9,970 nt of DNA, from the NCBI GenBank assembly GCA_964540025.1, contig CAZIKQ010000056.1, positions 1 to 9,970 of the forward strand, written 5' to 3'. The stretch is from RGIG250 sp964540025 (GTDB lineage: Bacteria; Bacillota; Negativicutes; Selenomonadales; Selenomonadaceae). The position numbers were made by a program, and so were the translations under genes. Below are positions 1-8,400 of the stretch, piece by piece; position 1 is the stretch's first letter; each line of letters opens with the position of its first letter. Below the pieces are notes generated by a model, which saw only the letters and a program-made list of their open reading frames with translations, did not search any database and had not been told where the DNA came from.

Positions 1-29
1 CTATTGTTGCAATTTACAGAGTTTACAAT
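1..29. other. Window edge, AT-rich intergenic with short direct repeats
   Basis: No gene is visible. The 9-mer CAATTTACA occurs at 10-18 and again at 26-34, where it runs into the left palindromic site. A longer match, TTGCAATTTACA, occurs at 7-18 and again at 644-655, just before the transporter gene. The role is unknown. The repeats could be remnants of an older duplication bracketing the control region, or simply AT-rich coincidence. Confidence 0.3.
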
Positions 30-55
30 TTACAAGAAGGTGTACCTTTTTGTAA
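30..55. repeat. Site L: 26-bp palindromic recombination-like site
   Basis: The left arm TTACAAGAAGGT (30-41) and right arm ACCTTTTTGTAA (44-55) are inverted copies with one mismatch, separated by a 2-bp centre GT (42-43). One further flanking base pair (29/56) also matches. Two 12-bp arms around a 2-bp asymmetric centre is the layout of sites used by serine DNA invertases of the Hin/Gin/Pin type, where the dinucleotide sets the orientation. The inner arm (44-55) is an exact inverted copy of 253-264. A dyad operator for a dimeric repressor is the main alternative. Confidence 0.6.
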
Positions 56-84
56 ACTTTTTGGCCGAAAATTCATCACAAAAA

Positions 85-131
85 AGCAAAGCGGCAGACA
101 GGACAATATTTGTCTTGTCTGCCGCTTTGCT
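85..131 (-). terminator. Strong intrinsic terminator, minus-strand orientation
   Basis: A 22-bp stem (85-106 paired with 110-131, one G-T pair) closes a 3-base loop. On the minus strand the stem is followed by a run of U from the A-run at 80-85, which makes it a textbook intrinsic terminator for leftward transcription. On the plus strand it is followed by TGTATATAAA with no U-tract. No minus-strand gene is visible to its right, so as drawn it has no obvious client. It makes best sense as part of the invertible segment, or as a shared terminator for a gene beyond the left edge. Confidence 0.75.
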
Positions 132-208
132 GTATATAAAGGTCTTAATTCCTATATAAATTGGTAGTTTATTACTATATATCACCATGCATACGGATGT
201 AAATTATT

Positions 209-237
209 TTGAAAAGCTCATTCCTATGTGATATAAT
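209..237 (+). promoter_or_regulatory. Sigma70-type extended -10 promoter for the operon
   Basis: The -35 box TTGAAA (209-214, five of six consensus bases) is separated by 17 bp from a perfect -10 box TATAAT (232-237). TG at 229-230 gives an extended -10. Transcription should begin near 243-246, just before site S1, and read through the 64-bp array to the transporter gene. This gives a leader of roughly 450 nt as assembled, with the true length unknown because of the gap. It is the only near-consensus promoter I see ahead of the operon. Confidence 0.7.
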
Positions 238-252
238 CGACCCGACAGGAAA

Positions 253-278
253 TTACAAAAAGGTACACAAACATAAAN
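253..278. repeat. Site S1: half-intact recombination-like site in inverted orientation
   Basis: The left arm TTACAAAAAGGT (253-264) is the exact reverse complement of the inner arm of site L. The centre is AC (265-266), the reverse complement of the GT centre of L, so the two sites lie in opposite orientation. The expected right arm (ACCTTTTTGT-like) is replaced by ACAAACATAAA, the start of the 64-bp repeat. The missing right arm reappears at 495-506, after the array. Confidence 0.55.
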
Positions 279-489
279 NNNNNNNNNNNNNNNNNNNNNN
301 NNNNNNNNNNNNNNNNNNNNNNNNNNNNNNNNNNNNNNNNNNNNNNNNNNNNNNNNNNNNNNNNNNNNNNNNNNNNNATTTTCAAAAACAGTCTGGCATA
401 TTCACTTCACTGGCACGAACAAATAGGTACACAAACATAAAATTTTCAAAAACAGTCTGGCATATTCACTTCACTGGCACGAACAAATA
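262..489. repeat. 64-bp tandem repeat array in the operon leader
   Basis: The unit begins GGTACACAAACATAAA and ends CACGAACAAATA. One full copy lies at 426-489. The last 48 bases of a copy lie at 378-425, and the first 16 bases of a copy lie at 262-277 before the gap. All shared bases are identical. Each unit boundary carries the sequence GAACAAATAGGT-AC, a half recombination site with the same AC centre as S1 and R. Because 64 is not a multiple of three and stop codons occur, the array is not coding. Its copy number cannot be known from this assembly. Confidence 0.85.
278..377. other. Assembly gap (100 N) inside the tandem array
   Basis: Exactly 100 N interrupt the 64-bp array, the usual placeholder for a gap of unknown length. 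The left flank ends at unit position 16 and the right flank starts at unit position 17, so the missing sequence is probably a whole number of 64-bp units, including possibly none. Repeats, or mixed orientations in the sequenced population, are the likely cause of the break. Confidence 0.95.
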
Positions 490-506
490 GGTACACCTTT
501 TTGTTC
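481..506. repeat. Site R: second 26-bp palindromic recombination-like site
   Basis: The left arm GAACAAATAGGT (481-492) and right arm ACCTTTTTGTTC (495-506) are inverted copies with one mismatch around the centre AC (493-494). One further flanking pair, C480 and G507, also matches. It shares the ACAAAnAGGT half-site core with site L, but its centre is the reverse complement of that in L, so L and R are inverted relative to each other. Joining the S1 left arm to the R right arm at their AC centres gives a nearly perfect palindrome equivalent to L read from the other strand. Confidence 0.6.
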
Positions 507-690
507 GTCTGTTTTTGTCTCCATTCCATGAGAAAAAGGAGCGATGGCGATTAGATAATAATGCTCGAGTCAGGGAAGATGTTTTATGAAAAACACCAAT
601 GAAAAACATCATGGATCGTGACGGCGAACCGTCACGCCTGTTATTGCAATTTACATGTATTGTTCTATTTTTTTCGAGGAGAGTGAATAT
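507..690 (+). promoter_or_regulatory. Structured 5' leader of the transporter gene, no recognised riboswitch
   Basis: I see no gene of credible size here. A perfect 8-bp stem with a CGAA loop lies at 617-636. A second potential stem pairs GATGTTTT (578-585) with AAAACATC (603-610). A 13-base near-exact direct repeat, ATGAAAAACAYCA, lies at 586-598 and 599-611. A tiny ORF at 586-621 (MKNTNEKHHGS) follows a purine-rich AGGGAAG and ends inside the 617-636 hairpin; whether it is translated is unknown. The hairpin lacks a U-tract, so it is not an obvious terminator. No known riboswitch core was recognised. Confidence 0.35.
676..681 (+). promoter_or_regulatory. Ribosome binding site deciding the transporter start
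   Basis: GAGGAG lies 9 bases before the ATG at 691. The alternative in-frame ATG at 655 has no purine-rich motif ahead of it and would put 12 non-signal residues before the signal peptide. The start at 691 is therefore preferred. Confidence 0.85.
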
Positions 691-2352
691 ATGGACAAAT
701 TACGACTACTGACCTGCGCCACATTATGGGGTGTGTGCGCCAACGCCTTCGCTGCGTCTCCGCTGCCGAGTTTCGACAAAACGGCGGTTACGGAGTATCC
801 CTATTACCGCACCGGCGAGCAAACGGCGAAAGTGGAAACCCCCGCGCCAAAGGGGGAAAACTATCGCCCCGGCAACACCGGCACCGAAGAAAATCCGGCG
901 TTTTATATCAAGCGCATCAGACTGACGGGCTTCGTCCTGCCGGAAGTACACAACGAGACAAGGCTACAGGATATTTTGGATTCCTACTCGAACAGAAGCG
1001 TGGCCTTTGACGAGCTGTCGGCTCTGACGGAAGCGATTACCAAATACGCCCGGGACTCCGGCTTTACCGTATCCCAGGCCGTCGTCCCCCAGCAGGAAAT
1101 CCGGGACGGCGAGCTGGAGGTCGCTGTGTACGCGGCGGTCTACGACGATATAAAAATGGTCAGCAACACCTCCAGAGTCGCCGACCGGGTGCTGGTGAAA
1201 TTCCTGGGGCCGCTGAAAAAGGACGTGGTCATCACCGATAAAAAACTCGAACGGGTGCTAAACGACCTGAACGATTTACCCGGCGTCATCGCCCGAGGCT
1301 CCCTCCATCCCGGCAGCCAGCCGCTGACAACGGGGCTGGACGTCGAGATACTGCGCCGCCCCGTCTGGAACAACTACGTCTTCGTGGACAACGGCGGCAG
1401 CCAAATCTCCGGCCGCTGGCGCTACGGCTTCCACACCGAAATTAACAACCCCGGCCAGCAGGGCGATAAAATCGGCGTGACCGGCTCTATAAGCAACAAG
1501 CACACCAAAAACTACGCCGTCAATTACGAAACGGCCGTCGGCAGCCGCGGCACCCGCTGGGGCGTGGGCTTCAGCCGGGCCTCCTACGACATCGGCTGGT
1601 ATCGCGGCGACCTGAATCAGTACGGCGAATCCGAAGCCGTCAGCTTCTACGGCCTGACCCCCGTCTACCGGGACAAGGAAAAACGGGTCACGGCTTTGTA
1701 CGGCTACGATTACCGCCGCATCAAGGACACCACGCGGTTCAGGTTCCCGGGCTTTATCTATTCCGCTGACAGCCGGAAGCGCGCCCATGTCCTGCACATG
1801 GGAATCGCCGCCAGCGAGTACCAGCCGAACCGCTTTACTTACGGCGACCTCATCTATTGGTACGGCGACATCGACGCCAAGGACCAGCGGGCCTATTTTG
1901 AGGGCGCGTATCACAAGCTGACGGCAGATTTTAAGCACGTGCGCTATTGGAAGGACTGGAATGTGCGCCTGGAAGCCCACGCCCAGCTGGCCAACCGGGG
2001 CCTGGACGGCAGCGAGCGCTTTTACCTGGGCGGCATGAACGGCGTCAGGGCCTATCCCGCCAGCGAGACCAGCGGCGACACCGGCTACACGGCCACCCTG
2101 GAGGCGCGCCGGAGGACGGACGTGGAGGGGCTGGAGGTAGCAATCTTCATCGACGCGGGAGAGGTGACCCGCAACAAGGGCTACGGCGACCACCGCAATC
2201 TGGCGGGCTGGGGCCTGGGCCTGCGCTACGCCAAAGAAAACGACTGGTACGCCCAGTTCGATTACGCCTGGAAGATAAACGGCAAGCCCTACGAAAGCGA
2301 AGACCATGACCACAACGGCAGAATGTGGCTACAAATCTACAAGATGTTTTGA
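691..2352 (+). CDS. TpsB: two-partner secretion outer-membrane transporter (Omp85/FhaC/ShlB family)
   Basis: This 553-residue protein should export the TpsA partner across the outer membrane. Residues 1-22 form a signal peptide (Lys/Arg near the start, a hydrophobic core and a likely cut in ANAFAAS). POTRA domain 1 spans about 71-153, from FYIKRIRLTGF to ELEVAVYAAVYDDI. POTRA domain 2 spans about 158-222 and ends in LDVEILRRP. From about 225 to the end is a 16-strand-type beta-barrel. The family's L6-loop motif appears as GVRAYP with the key arginine at R453, and the FxDxG barrel motif as FIDAGEV with D488. The chain ends in phenylalanine, as expected for recognition by the BAM complex. The length is normal for the family and no frame break is seen. 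It is co-transcribed with tpsA, 63 bases downstream. The family assignment is firm; the exact substrate is inferred from adjacency. Confidence 0.95.
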   Translation: MDKLRLLTCATLWGVCANAFAASPLPSFDKTAVTEYPYYRTGEQTAKVETPAPKGENYRPGNTGTEENPAFYIKRIRLTGFVLPEVHNETRLQDILDSYSNRSVAFDELSALTEAITKYARDSGFTVSQAVVPQQEIRDGELEVAVYAAVYDDIKMVSNTSRVADRVLVKFLGPLKKDVVITDKKLERVLNDLNDLPGVIARGSLHPGSQPLTTGLDVEILRRPVWNNYVFVDNGGSQISGRWRYGFHTEINNPGQQGDKIGVTGSISNKHTKNYAVNYETAVGSRGTRWGVGFSRASYDIGWYRGDLNQYGESEAVSFYGLTPVYRDKEKRVTALYGYDYRRIKDTTRFRFPGFIYSADSRKRAHVLHMGIAASEYQPNRFTYGDLIYWYGDIDAKDQRAYFEGAYHKLTADFKHVRYWKDWNVRLEAHAQLANRGLDGSERFYLGGMNGVRAYPASETSGDTGYTATLEARRRTDVEGLEVAIFIDAGEVTRNKGYGDHRNLAGWGLGLRYAKENDWYAQFDYAWKINGKPYESEDHDHNGRMWLQIYKMF

Positions 2353-2400
2353 CCGACGCAGACGCGGCGCGTTTGCCTGAAAAGCGCGGGCCGCAGTTTG

Positions 2401-2407
2401 AAGGGAG
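2401..2407 (+). promoter_or_regulatory. Ribosome binding site deciding the exoprotein start
   Basis: AAGGGAG lies 8 bases before the ATG at 2416. An in-frame TTG at 2398 lies upstream of this site and would absorb it into coding sequence, so ATG 2416 is preferred. Confidence 0.85.
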
Positions 2408-2415
2408 CGATAATA

Positions 2416-5400
2416 ATGTCTATCAAAAAGAAGAAAAAACAACGGGAGCTGGCCCGGCGAATCCGCCTGTATCTGGCGAGCGCATTGCTTTTCTACAACG
2501 CCGGCGCGGCCTTGGCCGCGCCGCTGAACGTTGCGCTGCCCGATGGGGGAAGCTTCGTCTTCGGCGGCGTCAACGGTAATATCGTCGCCGACCGCGACAC
2601 CGGCAGAATGTCTATTACGCAGGACGGCGCAAACGCAGTTATCAGGTGGAATGATTTTTCCATCGGCGGCAACGCTATAGTGAATTTCAACAAACAGGGC
2701 GGCGGCCCTTTTAACGTGCTGAATTACGTCAACTACGGCGGCCCCATGAGCGAGATTTACGGCACTATCAACGCCAACGACGGCAGTGTTTTTCTCGTGA
2801 ACCCGGCGGGCGTAACCTTCGGTAAATCCGCCCAGATCAATGTGGGCAGCCTGTACGTCTCCAACCAAAATTTAGAAGGGTTTAATTTCAACCGCTTTGA
2901 CGGTAATGCGGATACCTTGAAAAGCTACGGCAACATCGGCGCGGGAGAGCTGATGAACCTGGGCTATATCAATGCCGCCCAGGGCAGGGTGACCTTCGTG
3001 GGCGACCGCATCGTGCTGGACGCCGACCGCATTCGGGATACTGCCGGTAAGGAGCTGTACAAATCCGGCGGGCAGCTTGCGATAAAGACTATTAACAAGG
3101 ATAACCTGACCATCGGGTATTCCGCCTACAACGATGGCGTCACCGCTACTTATGCTGGTAAAAATGATACTACCAGTATAGCGAAGGTAGAAGATGCCAG
3201 CGGTGCTTCGATGGATTATACAAAGAACGACGGCTATATGTGGGTCGACAACGTGCAGCAGCTACAGGGGATGAACACCAATGTCACCGGCAATTACGCG
3301 CTGCACAACAGCATCGACGCCGTAGAGACGAAGGATTGGAATGGCAACGCCGGATTTACTCCCGTTAAAGGCTCGGCTGGCGAAGCTTTTTCCGGTAAAT
3401 TCGACGGCCTGGGCTACAGCGTTTTCGACTTGACTATTAGCAGAGGCGGAGAAAGCAACGTAGGGCTTTTTGCTCAAGCCAAAGACGCCGGCATTAAAAA
3501 TATCTATCTGGTGGGCGGAAGTATCACCGGACAAAACAACGTCGGCTCTGTTGTGGGCAACGCCACCAATACCACCATCGGCGGCATCGCCACCTCCGTC
3601 AACGTTACCGGCAACAGCAACGTTGGCGGCGTGGCCGGGGCAACGGCCGGCGGCGCGCTGATTGACGTGGTAAACGTCGGCGGCGTCACCGGCACCGGTA
3701 CCGGCAATAACAATATCGGCGGCATCGTGGGCCAGATGGACGGGGGCCAGCTCAGAGGCCACAATTCTTCGGAGCGGAGCTTCGTCAATCGGTTCCTCCC
3801 CGCGGGCGTCGGCGCGGTCAATCTGGGCCGCGTGGAGGGCGGCCATAACGTAGGCGGCCTGGTGGGCGAGGCGAAAGGCGCTACCATCGGCTCCACAGAT
3901 GCGGAGATCCGCAACCGCATGGATGTTAAAGCCAACCACACGGTAGGCGGTATCGTGGGCGCTATGAGCGGCGGTATAGTACAAAACGCCGTCAACTACA
4001 ACGACGTCACGGCGGAAGGGTCCACCTCGGAGGATTATTATTATTATGGGGTTGCAGGTGGTACTGGCGGAGATGCCTCCAGTGGAAAAATAGGAGAGGT
4101 AAAACAGGCAAGATATGAAAGTGGCAATGATTCTGGCAGCTGGGTGAAAACAGCGGCAGCTAATGCCGGCGGCATCGTGGGAGCCAGTGCAAGTAATGCA
4201 ACGATTACTGATGTAACCAACCAGGGCAATGTCCAGAGCGTGACATCAGGTACAGGTTCATTAACTGACGGTTCTTCGTATTACATAGGAGGAAATGTGG
4301 GCGGTATCGCCGGCCGGGCGGAGAATACCACAATCAGCGGCGCCGTCAATAAAGAAAACTCCATCTCCGGCGCTCATAACGTGGGGGGCATCGCCGGTTA
4401 TCTTGGAGCCACCAGCGGTAACACGGCGAGGATTGAAAACAGCGCGAATAACGGCGGCACGGTATATGGAACCGGTGCCCGTGATACAACCGGCACGAGA
4501 AGACTTACCGAATGGGTGCGGCCTCATGATCAGGGTTCGGAAAGCAATATAATCGGCAACGTGGGCGGTATCGTTGGCTACATGTATGGCGGCGGCGTTG
4601 ATGCCACCGACGGAGGCGGCGCTGTCAGCCTTGCCTCCAGCGGCAACAGAGGAAATGTTTCCTCCAGCGAATACTATAATATATATAATTCAAATAAAAC
4701 TAGAGCTATCGCTAACATCGGCGGCCTTGTGGGCAAGCTGGACGTTGGCAACGTATATGGCAACGACGCTACGGCTGATAACATAAAAAGCAAAGTACAG
4801 GGGCAGCTGAATAAAATCAAAGCTGACGATGGTACTCATGAAGACGCGACCATCGTCAACAGCTACAATTCCGGTTCTGTCCAGGGGATGGAGAACGTGG
4901 GCGGCGTCCTTGGCATGATGTACAACGGCTCCGTGGCCGGCAGCTACAATCTGGGTAATGTCAGGTCCCTTGTACCTGAGAGTAGAATAAGCGCAGGTCC
5001 TGTCTGGGTAAATATGGGCGGCATTGTCGGCGGCACGACGGAAAACGTTACCGCCAGAGGTATCCTGTACAACGTGTATAACAGCGGGGTAGTCGGCGAT
5101 GAGACCTATAAAACCGGCGGACTGCACATCGGCGGCGTAGCGGGCCGTTTCAGCGGCCTCATGGAGCAAAGCTATAATACCGGCGACGTCTATGGTATCA
5201 CTCAAGCAGTGGGCGGCGTTATGGGGGCCATCTGGAAAGCCGACATTCTCAATGTCTTTAACGCCGGTAACGTTACCTCCTATAATAAAAATTATGCCCT
5301 AGGCGAGCATAATTCGGGTGTTGGCGGCATCGTCGGCACTAAGGCCGCCAATACTGACGACTATATGACCAATATTTATAATATCGGCGTAATCAGAGGT

Positions 5401-8400
5401 TTTGTCGATAATAATACCAGGCATAATAATGTAGGGGGAATTATCGGGGTAATAAACACGGGTGGCACAGGTTCATTAACCATAACAGACGCCTATACCA
5501 GAGGGGAGCTTTATGCGGGTAAACTGCCTAATAGCTCTGCAGATACCAGTACTAAAGATGAAAGGACTACGTACTCCAATATAGGCGCTATAGTGGGTCT
5601 TAAAGTTGGCAGCACTCCTCTGAACGTCAGTAACGCGTATTACATAGATCCTGCTGATACCACAAAGTTTACAACATTAGCCGGCTCCGCGCTTCAGGGC
5701 GCTGGCAGAGTGGCTCTCGCTGATGCGAACAAGGCGTCCAGCTATAGCGGTTTCAGCTTCTCCTATGTGGACGGCAACGCTCAGGGGGGCAGCGACTGGC
5801 GTGTTTACAGCGGCAGTTTTAACGGCAAGGAGTACAACGGCGGCACGACGCCGATCCTGGACTGCTTCCGTCCGGCGGCAGCAGATTATTTTGGCCGGGC
5901 AGACCAAGCGGGCAGTGGTGACTACAAAAAACGCAGAGAAGATCTTGACTACATCCAATACGGCACGGCCTACGATCCCTTTATGACCGTTATGTACGCT
6001 AAGGACGGCGTTACGAAGCCTATTGAATTGAATTTTGGCACCATTGACGTAAGCGCTAAAGGCGGTTTTGCCCTTTATAACGGCGGTTTGAATATCACCA
6101 ACTTTGGCACTAACCGCAGTGAAATGTATAACGGCACGATTTACAGCGACGGCGCGCTGTCCGTCAGCACCAAACGGGCAGACGGAACATATAACGGCCT
6201 GGGCATTAAGCTGGGGGTCGCCTCGGCGCTGTACGGTTCTTCCGTAAAACTTGACGCGGGCGGCGGCGTGGAAATTTACGGCACCGTGAAAGCCACCGGC
6301 AACGCCCACTTCAAGCATTTATTAGCCAACGGAACTTACGAATACAAGCCGGTAAATGTCAGCGCCGATCGCGGCAACGTCAGCATTAAGGGCGGCGACG
6401 TGGAAATTTACGGCCATGTGAGCTCCGCCAAAGCCAATTATAAAGCGGACGGATCAGCGGACCCGGACGGCGTTACGGTAGTCAATGGCATTCGCGGCGG
6501 CCGTAACTTCAACAACGCTACCTACGACAACATAAATAAAATCACCGAAGGCTCCGTTCCCGATCTGGGTCTATTCTACGCTTACCGGTCCGGCGAATAT
6601 GTAGCGGGAACCCCGTCCACCCGGCATGGAAACGGCTCGATTTCAATCGAAGCCAAGGCCGGCAATGGCTCTCAAGGCACGGTCAACGTCAGGCTGGGCG
6701 CTCTTGACAGGGGCTATCTGGAATCCTACGGCGCGATAGGCGTTAAAGCCGACGGCGACATTTACATCGACAGCGATTTGCGCGCCGGCGGCGACATAAC
6801 GCTGGACGCCGCAAATTCGGCGCTGGATATTTCCAACATTGGCCAGGTAGATAAGAAAAATTTCGAGGGAACTGAGGTTTCTTCTAAGGAGCGTCTGCAT
6901 AATTTCCTGAACAACTTTTCTACCCAAACTGCTAACGGTCACAAGTTGATTTTCAAAAACAGCAAAGGCGCCGCTACCGATGCTATCATCGCCGCAGACC
7001 TCTGGGACAGCGCCGCGGGCGCGTACAGGCTCGATAAATACGACGTGGCGGACAAGACCCTTATCGAAGCGACAAATGCCATGAACGTGGTCAAAGACGG
7101 AAGCTCGTTAGGCTCCGGCGTCGTTAAGGAGGTAGCGCACGTTTGGGTAGCGGACGGCGAACAGCTCAAGGGAATCCAGGCTGCGGCAAGCTCAAGTCCG
7201 GAAATACTCAATCTGAATTTCGCTTTGAAAAACGATATCGATATGTTCGACGTTACAGGTTACCAGAGTATCGATGGTTATCAGGGCGCCCTTGACGGCC
7301 GCGGGAACCGCATCATCGGCTTGGGTGCTAAAAATCCCAGCGGGACCGGCCTGTTCCAGACTATTGGAACAGGAGGTTCTGTACAGAACGTTGAGATTTA
7401 CAATTCCCGGGTGGACAGCGCAGGAGCCACCGGCAGCACCGGTATATTGGCGAATGTAAATAACGGCACGATCGAAAACGTCGATACCTTCGGCAACCGG
7501 CTGGAGGTCGCAGGCGGCGCGGGCGGTCTCATCGGCACGAATAACGGCACTATCAAAAACACCACCACTAACGATGTCATTACCGCTGACGTCGGAGCGG
7601 CCGCGACTCTTGGCGGCATCGCCGGCGTTAATAACGGGGTTATTGGCGAAAGAAATAACCCGAAGGTGGGCGTGGCTTCCAGCAGCGCCGTAGTCGGCCG
7701 CGATGCCCATGCTCTTGGCGGCGTCGCCGGTGAAAACGGTAATAAGGGTGAGATCTATATTTCAGACAGCACCGGCGGCGTTGTCTCCGGCCTGTACGGC
7801 AGCGGCGACTTAACCGACCCTAAAGAATACGGCTCCTCGCAAAACGTTGGCGGCGCCATCGGCGTAAACAGCGGTGAACTCTACAGCATTTATAACGACA
7901 GCAAAATTAACGGCTGGGAAAATGTCGGCGGCATTATCGGTACCAACGAAGCCGGTTCCAAGGTGTACAATATCGTCAATGGCAGCGAGATGTACGGCGG
8001 GGCAAACGTCGGCGGGATTGTCGGTTCTAACGCCGGCTCTATCGACAACGGCCGCAACAACGGCGCAATTGTCGGCGATGCCAATCACATTTATGATGGT
8101 GATTCTGCTGCTCACGGCACCGCGGCCAGCGGGGAAAATGTCGGCGGCCTGGCCGGTGTAAATGAAGCTGGCGGCCATATGTCCAATCTGGTAAACGATA
8201 TTCCCGCGGCCATCGAAGGCAAAACCAACGTGGGCGGCATTATCGGCAAGAACGAAGGTTTCCTGAGTTCCTCCCAGAACCTGATGAATCAGGGCGAGAT
8301 CCTCGGGGTGAAGTATGTCGGCGGCGTCGTTGGTCTGAATGAAAAGGACGGCACCATTTATGACGTAAAAAATACCCACGATTACACGCTGGGCTACAAC

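Larger units (their letters stand above)
30..278. mobile_element. Candidate invertible promoter segment (phase-variation switch)
   Basis: A perfect 16-bp inverted repeat, GTGTACCTTTTTGTAA at 40-55 and its reverse complement at 253-268, brackets about 200 bp. That segment contains a strong rightward promoter (209-237) and a hairpin whose U-tract faces left (85-131). As drawn, the promoter points to the secretion operon (ON). After inversion the promoter would point away and the hairpin would acquire a plus-strand U-tract, blocking rightward read-through (OFF). Invertible promoters of this design are known for surface structures in gut bacteria, such as Bacteroides capsule loci. No recombinase is encoded here, so it would act from elsewhere. 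Inversion itself is inferred, not seen. Confidence 0.55.

Noticed and set aside
230..258. Possible minus-strand promoter, TTGTAA-17-TATATC
   Set aside because: Only four of six bases match in each box and it overlaps the much better plus-strand promoter. It could give a short RNA ending at the 85-131 hairpin, but the support is too thin.
262..489. CRISPR array
   Set aside because: Whole 64-bp units are identical end to end, with no unique spacers and no cas genes, so it is a plain tandem repeat.
209..490. Open frame running through the gap and the 64-bp array
   Set aside because: It starts at a TTG inside the -35 box, reads through 100 N, and consists of tandem repeat whose 64-bp period breaks the codon frame. 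It is not a gene.
655..690. Earlier ATG start for the transporter, adding 12 residues
   Set aside because: There is no ribosome binding site ahead of 655, the added residues (MYCSIFFEESEY) are not signal-like, and GAGGAG is placed correctly for 691.
1276..2313. 345-residue minus-strand open frame opposite the transporter
   Set aside because: It is a codon-bias shadow of a clear Omp85 gene, with low-complexity Ala/Val composition and no ribosome binding site pattern.
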